A stretch of 64,000 bases of DNA, from the NCBI RefSeq assembly GCF_003443615.1, contig NZ_CP031967.1, forward strand, positions 806,001 to 870,000, given 5' to 3'. Shown piece after piece: positions 53,444 through 62,591 of the stretch; the first letter of the stretch is position 1; every line of letters begins with the position of its first letter. Position numbers and translations under genes: made by a program. Source of the DNA: Alteromonas sp. BL110 (GTDB lineage: Bacteria; Pseudomonadota; Gammaproteobacteria; Enterobacterales; Alteromonadaceae). Under the pieces are notes generated by a model that was not told where the DNA came from, did not search any database, and worked only from the letters and a program-made list of their open reading frames with translations.

Positions 53444-55613
53444 AGTACGCCCTACTTCTTATACGTTGTCGCAGTAGCTCTGCTATGGTGTTAACTATGA
53501 AGGTAAACACAAACAGAATGCACGCCGTGAAGAATAAAATTTGGTAATGCGCTGACGACACATCAGCCTCAGGAAGCTCAATTGCCAAGTTAGCAGTAAG
53601 TGCTCGCAAACCTTCTATCAGCCCCCAGCTGGAGATTGGCGTATTTCCCGTCACCATAAGCACTATCATAGTTTCGCCAAACGCGCGCCCGAAGCCTAAC
53701 ATTATCGCGGCCACAATTCCTGGTAGGGCAACGTGAAGCACTACATGCAGCAAAGTTTGTAATCGGGTCGCCCCCAGTGCGAAAGAGGCGTGCTTTAAGT
53801 CGTTAGGTACGCCATTGATGGCATCTTCAGCCAACGAGTAGATACTGGGTGAAATGGCTACTCCTAACGCTAGCGCGACTACTATGGTTGTTTTTCCAAT
53901 AGGGCTGTCGGATTCTGCCGCTAGCAACGTAAATCCATCAACCCCCATCAGCGAGAAGATAAGCGAAGGCGCATATTCCACACTAATAAAGCCTAAAAGG
54001 AACACGCCACCAACGGCAAAGAATAGCTCTGCGCCATGCCTTAAGTTCTTTGGTAAATACTCCGCGACGGGGCGCTGTACCAAAGCAACGGCGATAAGTA
54101 CAAAGGGAATAACAATAAGAAAAAAGGCAAAGGAAAACAAAAATTGCTCGGCTTTTGGCGATAGCCAAATGGCCGCTATAAAACCGATGAGTACACTGGG
54201 GATTGCTTCAAGCAGTTCAATGGCGGGTTTAACAATATTGCGCAATCGGCTTTTTGCGAAAAACGCGGTGTAAATTGCAGCGCCGATAGCAACAGGTATC
54301 GCAATAAGCAGCGCCAAAAGGGAAGCTTTTATACTGCCTATTAAAAGCGGGGTTAAGCTGAATTTTGCCTCTTGAAAGTCAGAGGCGCTGGTAGTTTGCC
54401 ATACGGTTTCTTCCGTTTCATACCCCTCGTAGTGCTGAGGTTCAAAAAGCGATGCCCACGTAGTAATACCGCTTAGGTATTTGCCTTCCCACACCGACAA
54501 ATTGTTGTCAGAGTAACTGTAAAGCTTATTTCCATACCAAATAATATTCTCAGCGGTGCGTTCTATTTGTTGTGAAGCCACCACATCGCCAGACACGCGG
54601 TTTACTAACAATATACGCGCGCTGTCAGTCAGTACGGCTACTAAATTCATACTGGCGTGTTCTGTCACCGCCTTTACTTGCCCACCTGGCAGCGCAATTT
54701 GATAAGTTTGCTCAAAGGTAAGGCCTTTTTCGCTTTTACTAAGCACCCAGCGAGTAAGCGTCTGTGTTCCGTTGTTCATCAAGAAGAAAGTGCGGTCTTT
54801 AGCAAGAGGAAACACAATCTTCTCATCTAATGACGCTGTAATATTTCCTGCCACAGGCAATAGTGAAGCCCCTTTATCTTTGACTTTGTTCAGGTAAAGG
54901 GCGTCACCTACCTGAAGCAACACACTCTCGCTGCCAGGTAACAATACTAGCCTATCAATATTGTGAAAGCGCTTATCCACCACCTGCGTAGGACGGTGCC
55001 GATTTACCCAACGAACGAAAAAGCTGTCGCCTTGAGCGATAGACGCTACAGCCCACTTAGAAGAAAGTGCCATACTCCAATTGCTGCGTTTCTCCCACTC
55101 ATCTTTGGGAAGTGCAAACGTAATACTCTTCGACAACGCTGCTTGCGAAACGTTGGTGGCGATATCCATTGCTTTATCGCCCGCCATATCAAATGACCTT
55201 ACGGGTAAAACCCGTACTTGTGCATTAGGAGAAACGTCGACAATGTAGTTCTCCCCCATCACGCTGTGAGCCGACAACCTATGCTCACATGGACGAATAT
55301 AATCATGATTACTTATCAGGTCGTTGCCTTTGAGAAATTTTAGGCCTAATCGACAGTCTGACTTTCTAACCAGCAATGGCTGACTGTTAATGATATCACC
55401 TGCGCTGATAACCTTTTCGTTGGATGGTGTTTTAACGCTTAATAGATGGTGTAAGCTGGGTGTGTAAGCTAAGGGAAGCGCTTGGCTAATGAGATGGGTA
55501 ATAAGAATAACCAGGGTCAACAAAACAAGGCCGCCAAAGGCCGTCACTACATAGCGTGACCAACTATCTCTGCGCTGGCGTTTTTTGTTTGTGCTGTTGC
55601 TGTCGAAAGTCAT
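53436..55613 (-). CDS. pstC: Phosphate ABC transporter permease PstC, enlarged
   Basis: A 725-residue protein. One helix near residue 25-45, then an unusually large periplasmic domain (about 45-425) with beta-rich, repeat-like stretches (VLLPGSESVLLQVGDALYLN, RTFFLMNNGTQTLTRWVLSK, ENIIWYGNKLYSYSDNNLSVW) that resemble beta-propeller blades, then a typical PstC permease core with PSVLIGFIAAIWL and GATRLQTLLHVVLHVALPGI. E. coli PstC has about 319 residues. It leads the pstCAB set, with no pstS in front; the binding protein must be encoded elsewhere. No clear Pho box is seen within 150 bases upstream. Confidence 0.93.
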   Translation of the reverse strand: MTFDSNSTNKKRQRRDSWSRYVVTAFGGLVLLTLVILITHLISQALPLAYTPSLHHLLSVKTPSNEKVISAGDIINSQPLLVRKSDCRLGLKFLKGNDLISNHDYIRPCEHRLSAHSVMGENYIVDVSPNAQVRVLPVRSFDMAGDKAMDIATNVSQAALSKSITFALPKDEWEKRSNWSMALSSKWAVASIAQGDSFFVRWVNRHRPTQVVDKRFHNIDRLVLLPGSESVLLQVGDALYLNKVKDKGASLLPVAGNITASLDEKIVFPLAKDRTFFLMNNGTQTLTRWVLSKSEKGLTFEQTYQIALPGGQVKAVTEHASMNLVAVLTDSARILLVNRVSGDVVASQQIERTAENIIWYGNKLYSYSDNNLSVWEGKYLSGITTWASLFEPQHYEGYETEETVWQTTSASDFQEAKFSLTPLLIGSIKASLLALLIAIPVAIGAAIYTAFFAKSRLRNIVKPAIELLEAIPSVLIGFIAAIWLSPKAEQFLFSFAFFLIVIPFVLIAVALVQRPVAEYLPKNLRHGAELFFAVGGVFLLGFISVEYAPSLIFSLMGVDGFTLLAAESDSPIGKTTIVVALALGVAISPSIYSLAEDAINGVPNDLKHASFALGATRLQTLLHVVLHVALPGIVAAIMLGFGRAFGETMIVLMVTGNTPISSWGLIEGLRALTANLAIELPEADVSSAHYQILFFTACILFVFTFIVNTIAELLRQRIRSRAYYG

Positions 55614-55822
55614 GGGGCTGTTTAGTCATTCTTATTTTCGAAATTCTTCTTTTTAAAGAAGAATAACCCTAAATTGCACTGGTGAGCAGTGTAAGTTTTG
55701 TTATGCTAATAGCAAGTGAAAGTTTATAGCATTACCTTCGCGCAACCTACTCTGCGCCTATGGTATTACCCAACAGGAAGACGATCAAAGTTTTTCTCTA
55801 TACGCCCAATAAGGAGCACCGT

Positions 55823-56329
55823 ATGCAATCATTGGTTATCAGCATCATGGGTAAAGATAAGCCTGGTTTGGTAGACGCACTCGCTAAGTGTGTTTACAAG
55901 CATGAAGGCAACTGGCAAGGGTCGAGTTTTGCGCATATGGCGGGTATGTTCACCGGATTCGTAGAAGTACATGTTGCCGATGAAAATAAGCAAGAATTAA
56001 TAGATTCGCTAGATGCTATTAAAGACTTGTCTGTTCAATCTGTTGCTGTTGCGAGCAATAAGAACAACAACACAACTAAGCTAACCGTTGATGTTATGGG
56101 TAATGACAAAGCAGGTATTGTGCAGGAACTAACGTCTGTTCTTAATCAGTTCAATTTGAATATTCTCACTTTTGCTTCCCATTGTGAAAGCGCACCTAAC
56201 TGGGGCAGCCTTATTTTCAAAGCAAAAGCTGAAATTGCGGTAACGGAAGACTTCGACGATGGCGCATTGCAAGATGCGCTAGAGTCGTTAGCAAACGACT
56301 TAGTCGTAGATATTACCGCAACACGATAA
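55823..56329 (+). CDS. GcvR-like ACT-domain protein
   Basis: A 168-residue protein with two ACT domains: SLVISIMGKDKPGLVDALAKCVYKHEG and KLTVDVMGNDKAGIVQELTSVLNQFNLN. It resembles GcvR, which binds GcvA and represses the glycine cleavage genes in E. coli, though no gcv gene is near. The ATG at 55823 has AAGGAG six bases upstream; the open frame from 55760 extends into untranslated sequence. It diverges from pstC and precedes ppk by 187 bases. Confidence 0.8.
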   Translation: MQSLVISIMGKDKPGLVDALAKCVYKHEGNWQGSSFAHMAGMFTGFVEVHVADENKQELIDSLDAIKDLSVQSVAVASNKNNNTTKLTVDVMGNDKAGIVQELTSVLNQFNLNILTFASHCESAPNWGSLIFKAKAEIAVTEDFDDGALQDALESLANDLVVDITATR

Positions 56330-56449
56330 ACAACAGGGGCGTGAGTGCGCGAGAGGGACTATCGCAGTGTCTCAAAATCATAGCCCACATATTGAAAGGT
56401 AACGGAATCACCGCAACGTATTAGATTGGCACTGGTGCCAGAATACGTG

Positions 56450-56467
56450 TTGTCACAGTAGTGTCAC
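56450..56467 (+). promoter_or_regulatory. Candidate Pho box upstream of ppk
   Basis: TTGTCAC-AGTA-GTGTCAC: two seven-base repeats matching CTGTCAT/C at five and six of seven positions with the standard four-base spacer. It ends 49 bases before the ppk ATG. Confidence 0.65.
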
Positions 56468-56516
56468 TGACTGGTGGCAGTCTTTGACCATTTTTATGAA
56501 CGTGAATTGAGACATT

Positions 56517-58589
56517 ATGGATAACGACGTTTTATATTATCCCAAAGAGCTAAGCTGGCTATCGTTTAACGAACGTGTATTGCAAGAAGCCGCGGATAAA
56601 AACAACCCTGCGATAGAACGCATTCGCTTTCTTGGTATTTACTCTAATAACCTTGATGAATTTTATCGGGTACGCGCGGCAGACGTTAAACGCCTTATTA
56701 CTATTGCGCAAAACGATGGTAACGAAGAAGAAGCAGAGCGCCTTACCGAACTCATGGCGCAGATACAAAAAAAAGTGGTACAGCTTTCTGAGAAGTTTGA
56801 CCAAATCCACAAGGATGTTGTCAAAACCCTTGCTCGCTACAATATTCATATCCTGCGCAAAGATGATTTAGACGACTACCAGAAACAATGGGTTCGCAAT
56901 TATTTTATCAACAAAGCACTGCGCCATATTGCGCCTATCCTCATTGATAAGAAAACAGATCTGCTAAGCCGCTTAAACGGTAACTCTGTCTATTTGTATG
57001 TGGCGCTACGTAGAAAAGAGCGCAACCCCAAGTTCGCCGTTATTCAAGTTCCCACTACTGAAATGTCGCGCTTTATGCTGATCCCACCGCAAAAGAGCCG
57101 TAAGAAAAAGAGCATCGTAATGCTTGATGACATGATTCAGCTGTGCATTGAAGATATCTTCCGCGGTTTTGTAAAATTTGACGAAATTGAAGCTTTCTCA
57201 TTCAAAATGACCCGCGACGCGGAGTACTCGATTAACGAAGAAATTGACGAAAGTTTCGTTGAGAAAATGTCAGAAAGTATGAAGCAGCGCCTTATTGCTG
57301 AGCCGGTACGTGTTATCTACGATACTGATATGCCAGAAGATATGCAGACAGATCTTCGCAAGCGTCTTAAAATTACCAAGCTTGATACCATGCACGCTGC
57401 TGGGCACTATCGCAACTTTAAAGATTTTATTGGTTTCCCAAATGTCGGGCGAGACTACCTAGAACATGCACCGCTTCCTGCTATCGACAGCAAGGCATTT
57501 TCAAAACACAACACAGTATTCGATGCTATCACTGCACGGGACATTCTGTTGTATTACCCGTACCACCGCTTCCTCCACTTTACTGAGTTCGTTCGTCAGG
57601 CTGCATTCGACCCTAACGTTAAAACCATACGCATTAATATTTATCGGGTGGCGAGTAATTCGCGCATAATAAACTCGTTAATTGATGCGGTAGACAACGG
57701 TAAAAAAGTAACCGTAGTCGTAGAGCTTCGCGCGCGCTTTGACGAAGAAGCAAACATCGAATGGTCTAAGCGCATGACCGATGCAGGCATACGCGTAGTA
57801 CTTGGTGTGCCCACCCTGAAAATACACTCTAAACTATGTATTGTGACCCGGGAAGAACGGGGCAGTTTGGTGAACTATGCGCATTTCGGTACGGGTAACT
57901 TCAATGAAAAAACGGCAAAGATATATACTGACTACAGCTTATTCACCCGCAATCAAGAGCTTGCTAACGAAGGCGTGGGGGTATTTGACCTTATTCAATA
58001 CCCTTACAGGCGCTACAAGTTCCAGCACCTGCAAATATCGCCGTTAAACGCCAGAACTAAAATTCAATCGTTAATTCGCCAAGAGATTCAGCATCTGAAT
58101 CAGGGCCAAGAAGCCCAAATCACCTTTAAGATTAACAACCTTGTTGATAAAGAACTTATTGATGATTTATATCGCGCAAGCCAGGCCGGCGTTAAGATCC
58201 GCGGTATTGTACGCGGTATGTGCTCACTTAATCCTGGAATAAAAGGGACAAGCGAAAACATAGAGATCATCTCTATCGTTGATAGGTTCCTTGAACATCC
58301 TCGCGTGATGATTTTTGAAGGCGGTGGCGAAAGAAAAGTGTATATCTCATCTGCTGACTGGATGACACGAAACATGGATAACCGTATAGAAGTAGGCTGC
58401 CCGGTTTACGATAAAGGTCTTCAACAGCGCATTGTCGATATAATGGAACTACAATTTAAAGATACCCTGAAGGCTCGAGTGATTGACAAGGATCAGAGCA
58501 ACAAGTACGTTGCGAGGGGTAATCGTAAAAAACTTCGCTCGCAAATAGAAATTTACGACTATTTGAAGAAGCTAGAAGACACTTTGTAG
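56517..58589 (+). CDS. ppk: Polyphosphate kinase 1
   Basis: A 690-residue enzyme that polymerises the terminal phosphate of ATP into polyphosphate, reversibly. The N domain starts YYPKELSWLSFNERVLQEA; the two phospholipase-D-like C domains contain the autophosphorylated His in LKIHSKLCIV and NYAHFGTGNFNEKTAKIYTD, and a second in SSADWMTRNMDNRIEVGCPV. Length is typical. It is followed by ppx after 16 bases, and a likely Pho box precedes it. Confidence 0.97.
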   Translation: MDNDVLYYPKELSWLSFNERVLQEAADKNNPAIERIRFLGIYSNNLDEFYRVRAADVKRLITIAQNDGNEEEAERLTELMAQIQKKVVQLSEKFDQIHKDVVKTLARYNIHILRKDDLDDYQKQWVRNYFINKALRHIAPILIDKKTDLLSRLNGNSVYLYVALRRKERNPKFAVIQVPTTEMSRFMLIPPQKSRKKKSIVMLDDMIQLCIEDIFRGFVKFDEIEAFSFKMTRDAEYSINEEIDESFVEKMSESMKQRLIAEPVRVIYDTDMPEDMQTDLRKRLKITKLDTMHAAGHYRNFKDFIGFPNVGRDYLEHAPLPAIDSKAFSKHNTVFDAITARDILLYYPYHRFLHFTEFVRQAAFDPNVKTIRINIYRVASNSRIINSLIDAVDNGKKVTVVVELRARFDEEANIEWSKRMTDAGIRVVLGVPTLKIHSKLCIVTREERGSLVNYAHFGTGNFNEKTAKIYTDYSLFTRNQELANEGVGVFDLIQYPYRRYKFQHLQISPLNARTKIQSLIRQEIQHLNQGQEAQITFKINNLVDKELIDDLYRASQAGVKIRGIVRGMCSLNPGIKGTSENIEIISIVDRFLEHPRVMIFEGGGERKVYISSADWMTRNMDNRIEVGCPVYDKGLQQRIVDIMELQFKDTLKARVIDKDQSNKYVARGNRKKLRSQIEIYDYLKKLEDTL

Positions 58590-58605
58590 GATAGAAAATT
58601 AGTAC

Positions 58606-60168
58606 ATGACCCAGCACGAATCAATTTTTAATGACGTGGAAACCCGCGAAGTCAGTAAAGTCGCAGCGCTCGATATTGGCTCCAATAGTTTCCACTTAGT
58701 GGTAGCACGTATTGTTGCTGGGTCTGTGCAAATTCTGCATAGAGTGAAACAAAAGGTTCGCTTGGCCGAAGGGCTCAACGAAGACGATATTTTGTCTGAT
58801 GAGGCAATGGAGCGCGGGCTAGCTATGCTTAAAGTGGTAGCAGAAAGCCTTAAAGGCTTTGAGCCTGACTCGGTCAGAATTGTGGCTACACACACGCTGC
58901 GCAAGGCCCGTAACGCCCGAGACTTTATTAGCGCAGCAAGAGACATCCTTCCCTACCCTATTGAAGTTATTTCTGGCGTAGAAGAAGCGCGTCTTATTTA
59001 CTCCGGCGTTGCCCATACTAATCACGCAGACGGTCAACAGCTGGTAGTTGATATAGGCGGTGGTTCAACGGAATTTGTTATTGGTGAAGGATTCACGCCT
59101 TTGCTCTGTCGCAGCCTTCAAATGGGTTGTGTTAGCTATACTAAACGCTTTTTCGCGAACGGAGAGCTAAAGCCTAAAGCCTTCAATCGCGCTATTACGG
59201 CTGCGCAGCAAGAACTTGAGTTGATTGACAATAAGTACCGCAGACTTGGCTGGGTCCAATGTGTTGGTACGTCAGGTACCATTCGCTCGCTGTTCACCCT
59301 GTGTCAGCAAGACAGACCAAATGGCCACGATATCCCGGTAACACTTAAAAGTTTGCGCAATTTGATGAAGCAATTCACAAACGCAGGGCATATCGATAAA
59401 TTAAGTTACCCAGATTTAAGTGAAGACCGCCGCGTGGTTATCGCTGGTGGTCTCGCTATTCTCATCGCAGTCTTCAAGGCGCTAGAAATTGAAGGGTTGG
59501 TATACTCTCCCGCCGCCTTGCGAGAAGGTGTGCTCTATCAGATGGAAGATGAGTTACATCATGCCGACATTCGCGGCAGAACGGCAAGCAGCTTGGCAAC
59601 CCGCTACGATGTAGACACATCACAAGCAACCATGGTGCTCAATACAACCCTTTCACTTTTCAATGATGTTGAAAAAGAATGGAAACTCAAAGGGCGCGAC
59701 TTTAAAAGTATGCTTGGGTGGGCTGCTCTACTTCATGAAGTTGGCATGCAAATTAACTCTCGCGGTATTCAAAAACACAGCGCCTATATTCTTGGCAACG
59801 TGGACATGCCAGGGTTTACTCAAGAACAACAGTTACTGCTCGCTACCCTAGTACGTTTCCATAGAAAGAAAATTCGTACTAATGAACTACCTACTTTTAA
59901 TTTGTTCGATGAGCCGTCGGTAAAGTATTTAATCGCGTTACTACGTTTAGGTGTACTGCTTAATATTAAACGCCAAGAGGGGTTTGTACCCGACCTTGTC
60001 GTTAATGTTGAAAAGAACGAATTGACCATCACCTTCCCAGAAGGCTGGTTAGATGAAAAACCTATAATTTCGGCAGACTTGTTAAGAGAAAGTCACTACT
60101 GGAAGGCGCTTGATCTAAAACTTACGGTTGTACCGGATATCTCGCAGTTACATCCCACTGTAGAATAA
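58606..60168 (+). CDS. ppx: Exopolyphosphatase
   Basis: A 520-residue Ppx/GppA-family enzyme that removes terminal phosphates from polyphosphate. The ASKHA-fold landmarks are VAALDIGSNSFHLVVARI, VVDIGGGSTEFVIGEG and SGTIRSLFTL; the C-terminal part is an HD-like helical domain (MLGWAALLHEVGMQI). A GppA role (pppGpp hydrolysis) is possible in the family, but pairing with ppk favours Ppx. It ends before a convergent S9 peptidase gene. Confidence 0.95.
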   Translation: MTQHESIFNDVETREVSKVAALDIGSNSFHLVVARIVAGSVQILHRVKQKVRLAEGLNEDDILSDEAMERGLAMLKVVAESLKGFEPDSVRIVATHTLRKARNARDFISAARDILPYPIEVISGVEEARLIYSGVAHTNHADGQQLVVDIGGGSTEFVIGEGFTPLLCRSLQMGCVSYTKRFFANGELKPKAFNRAITAAQQELELIDNKYRRLGWVQCVGTSGTIRSLFTLCQQDRPNGHDIPVTLKSLRNLMKQFTNAGHIDKLSYPDLSEDRRVVIAGGLAILIAVFKALEIEGLVYSPAALREGVLYQMEDELHHADIRGRTASSLATRYDVDTSQATMVLNTTLSLFNDVEKEWKLKGRDFKSMLGWAALLHEVGMQINSRGIQKHSAYILGNVDMPGFTQEQQLLLATLVRFHRKKIRTNELPTFNLFDEPSVKYLIALLRLGVLLNIKRQEGFVPDLVVNVEKNELTITFPEGWLDEKPIISADLLRESHYWKALDLKLTVVPDISQLHPTVE

Positions 60169-60188
60169 GAAAAATGTTAGGCTCGAAT

Positions 60189-60237
60189 TAAAAAAATGGG
60201 GCCTTGAACCGATTGAATCGGTACAATAGCCCCATTT
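60189..60237 (-). terminator. Nested terminator between ppx and the S9 peptidase gene
   Basis: AAATGGGGC (60194-60202) pairs with GCCCCATTT (60229-60237), with an inner ACCGATT/AATCGGT stem. The U-run is on the minus strand; the structure may serve both convergent genes. Confidence 0.75.
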
Positions 60238-60280
60238 ATCTCTAGCATTGCGAAACTAACGTATATAAACGTTGATTTAA

Positions 60281-62407
60281 TTACTCGCCTTTGGCTTTGG
60301 CATCATCTACGTGCGCGCTGTCGTACTTTTTAAACCACGCCAAAATATTTTCCACTTTACCAATCATTCGAGAAGGTTTAGAGGCAATCCCATGCGGCGA
60401 GCCGGGTACTTTCACCAGTACACTATCAACCTTTTGAAGTTTCAACGCTTGATAGAACTGCTCAGTTTCAGACATAGGCGTGCGTTTATCTTCCACACCC
60501 GTAATCAACATGGTAGGTGTAGTCACATTGCCTACAAGCGATAATGGCGAGCGCTTCCAATAATGCTCTACATTATCCCAAGGTTTACCTGGGAATTGGA
60601 AAGGAATTTGATAAAGGCCCGAATCGGCGGTTAATACCTTGGATAACCAATTAATAACGGGTTTTGCAACCACGGCTGCTTTGAATCGGTTTGTAAGTCC
60701 AATGGCATAGGCTGATGCAATGCCACCTGCTGAGCCACCCGTTATAAATAAACGCTCTGGATCGGCTATTCCTTTTTCAATCAGCGCGTCTACCCCAGAC
60801 ATATGGTCAGAAAAGTCATACTCAGAACTATATTTCCCCTGAAGAAGTAAAGCAAAACGTTCCCCGTAACCTGTACTACCTCTGTGATTATCATAAAATA
60901 CTACATAGCCTTCTGCTGCCATGCGCTGAAGTTCAGCAGTAAAAACGGGCCCATAAGCAAGGTTGGGACCACCGTGAATTTCAAGAATAAGCGGATAGGT
61001 TTTTGAGCTATCATAGTTAGGCGGCAGAATGTACCAACCTTGAATTTCTTCGCCATCAATAGAAGATTGATAAACAATTTCTTTCACTTCGCCAAGTTGT
61101 TTGTGACCTAAAATATCTTCATTTAGTGCGGTAAGCTGTCGCTCTTTTCGCGTAGTGACATATAAATCTGCGGGGCGGTCTGTTCGCCCTTTAGTGTAAG
61201 CCACAACATTGCCTACCGCATGATAAGTACCAAACACATAAGGTCGTCCTAACGTAGTGCCTCCGAGCCCCTTCGCTACGGCTTTTACATTGCCCGATAG
61301 CGATACCACATCCACTTGCGCTAAACCGCGTACTGACTGCTGAAAGTAAATATGTTTATTATCTTTCCAGTGAAGGTTAGACACCGAATTATCAATGTCT
61401 TTTGTTACGTTTCTTTGCCCAGAGCCATCGCTATTCATCACGTACAAGTAGCTATTTTTGTACATCACTTTTTCATCGTCGCGGTGTGTATAGGCAATGT
61501 GCTTTCCGTCTGGCGATACAACAGGTGACGATTCTCGCCCTTTATCCTGCGTCAATTGTTCGATATTCCCCGTCATATCAACAGAAAATATATCGGCCTC
61601 AACTGGTTCATACTCCCAGTTATTACTACGGTTAGCAGAGAAGTAAATCTTTTTCCCGTTCGGCGCAAAACTTAAACGCCCCTTGTGATGATAATTACCC
61701 GAGGTTAACTGCCTTGCGGTGCCTCCGTCAGAAGGGACAATAAAGATATGAGTATAGGCAGGGTCTAGTACACCTTTGCCATCAGCTTGATAACGCGCCT
61801 TAGTGATATATTGAAATTTAGGCGACCACTTTGCGCCCTCCGGCTTCTTCGGCATTTTAACGTCAAGCGGCTTTTCTTTGGCATCTACGCTCATGGTAAA
61901 GGCAATGTATTTACCGTCGGGTGACCATGTGATATTGCTTGGACTTGATGTCACGTTTGTAACTAACGCCGTTTGCCCTGTATCCATCCAGCGTACATAC
62001 AGTTGCGGTTTACCCTCTTCATTGGATAGGTAAGCTAATCGGCTGCCGTCTGGTGACCAGCGAATAGAATAGTAACTCTTTTTCGATGATAGTAAGGGAC
62101 GGTTTGACTTACCATCAACCGACGCTAGCCAGACGTTCGCGCGGCTACTGTCTGACATGATATCGTTTGAACGGCGCACGTACGCGATATATTTACCGTT
62201 TGGGGATACCTGAACTTCGCTTACATATTCAAGGTTAAAGATATCTTCTGATTGTAAAAAGTTATTTTTCTTTGAGGTAGCGTCATCCGACTGAGAATTT
62301 GCAAGTACAGGGGAGGACAACATCAGTGCACCAAGACACAATAGCGCCAACGCCCCACTACGCCGCTTACTCATCTGATGTAATCGTCGGATTTTAAAAA
62401 AAGACAT
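60281..62407 (-). CDS. S9 family (prolyl oligopeptidase) peptidase
   Basis: A 708-residue exported serine peptidase. The signal peptide ends SSPVLANSQ. Residues 50-410 form a seven-bladed propeller of PD40/TolB-like repeats (VSPNGKYIAYVRRS, WSPDGSRLAYLS, WSPDGKYIAFT, FAPNGKKIYFSANR). The catalytic alpha/beta domain has ILEIHGGP, FITGGSAGGIASAYA (Ser), VEDKRTPMSETEQFY (Asp) and VPGSPHGI (His). It resembles dipeptidyl or acylaminoacyl peptidases of marine bacteria, used for peptide nutrition. Transcribed alone, with a terminator after it. Confidence 0.93.
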   Translation of the reverse strand: MSFFKIRRLHQMSKRRSGALALLCLGALMLSSPVLANSQSDDATSKKNNFLQSEDIFNLEYVSEVQVSPNGKYIAYVRRSNDIMSDSSRANVWLASVDGKSNRPLLSSKKSYYSIRWSPDGSRLAYLSNEEGKPQLYVRWMDTGQTALVTNVTSSPSNITWSPDGKYIAFTMSVDAKEKPLDVKMPKKPEGAKWSPKFQYITKARYQADGKGVLDPAYTHIFIVPSDGGTARQLTSGNYHHKGRLSFAPNGKKIYFSANRSNNWEYEPVEADIFSVDMTGNIEQLTQDKGRESSPVVSPDGKHIAYTHRDDEKVMYKNSYLYVMNSDGSGQRNVTKDIDNSVSNLHWKDNKHIYFQQSVRGLAQVDVVSLSGNVKAVAKGLGGTTLGRPYVFGTYHAVGNVVAYTKGRTDRPADLYVTTRKERQLTALNEDILGHKQLGEVKEIVYQSSIDGEEIQGWYILPPNYDSSKTYPLILEIHGGPNLAYGPVFTAELQRMAAEGYVVFYDNHRGSTGYGERFALLLQGKYSSEYDFSDHMSGVDALIEKGIADPERLFITGGSAGGIASAYAIGLTNRFKAAVVAKPVINWLSKVLTADSGLYQIPFQFPGKPWDNVEHYWKRSPLSLVGNVTTPTMLITGVEDKRTPMSETEQFYQALKLQKVDSVLVKVPGSPHGIASKPSRMIGKVENILAWFKKYDSAHVDDAKAKGE

Positions 62408-62535
62408 AGTTCACCTTTAGATTATGGTTATTGTTTTGCCGGTTTGTTTTGGCGGTGATCGCTCAATTTTCATCTTACTTAAATATCACCGCCTATAAAA
62501 ATTAAACGTTGAGATGCGTAAAGAAGACGATAAAA

Positions 62536-62563
62536 CAAAAAAAGGAGAGCAACCGCTCTCCTT
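62536..62563 (-). terminator. Terminator of the efflux lipoprotein gene
   Basis: AAGGAGAG (62542-62549) pairs with CTCTCCTT (62555-62562); the long A-run on its left gives the U-run on the minus strand. Confidence 0.9.
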
Positions 62564-62591
62564 AAATAGTTATTAACTTAGCCAATCTAGG

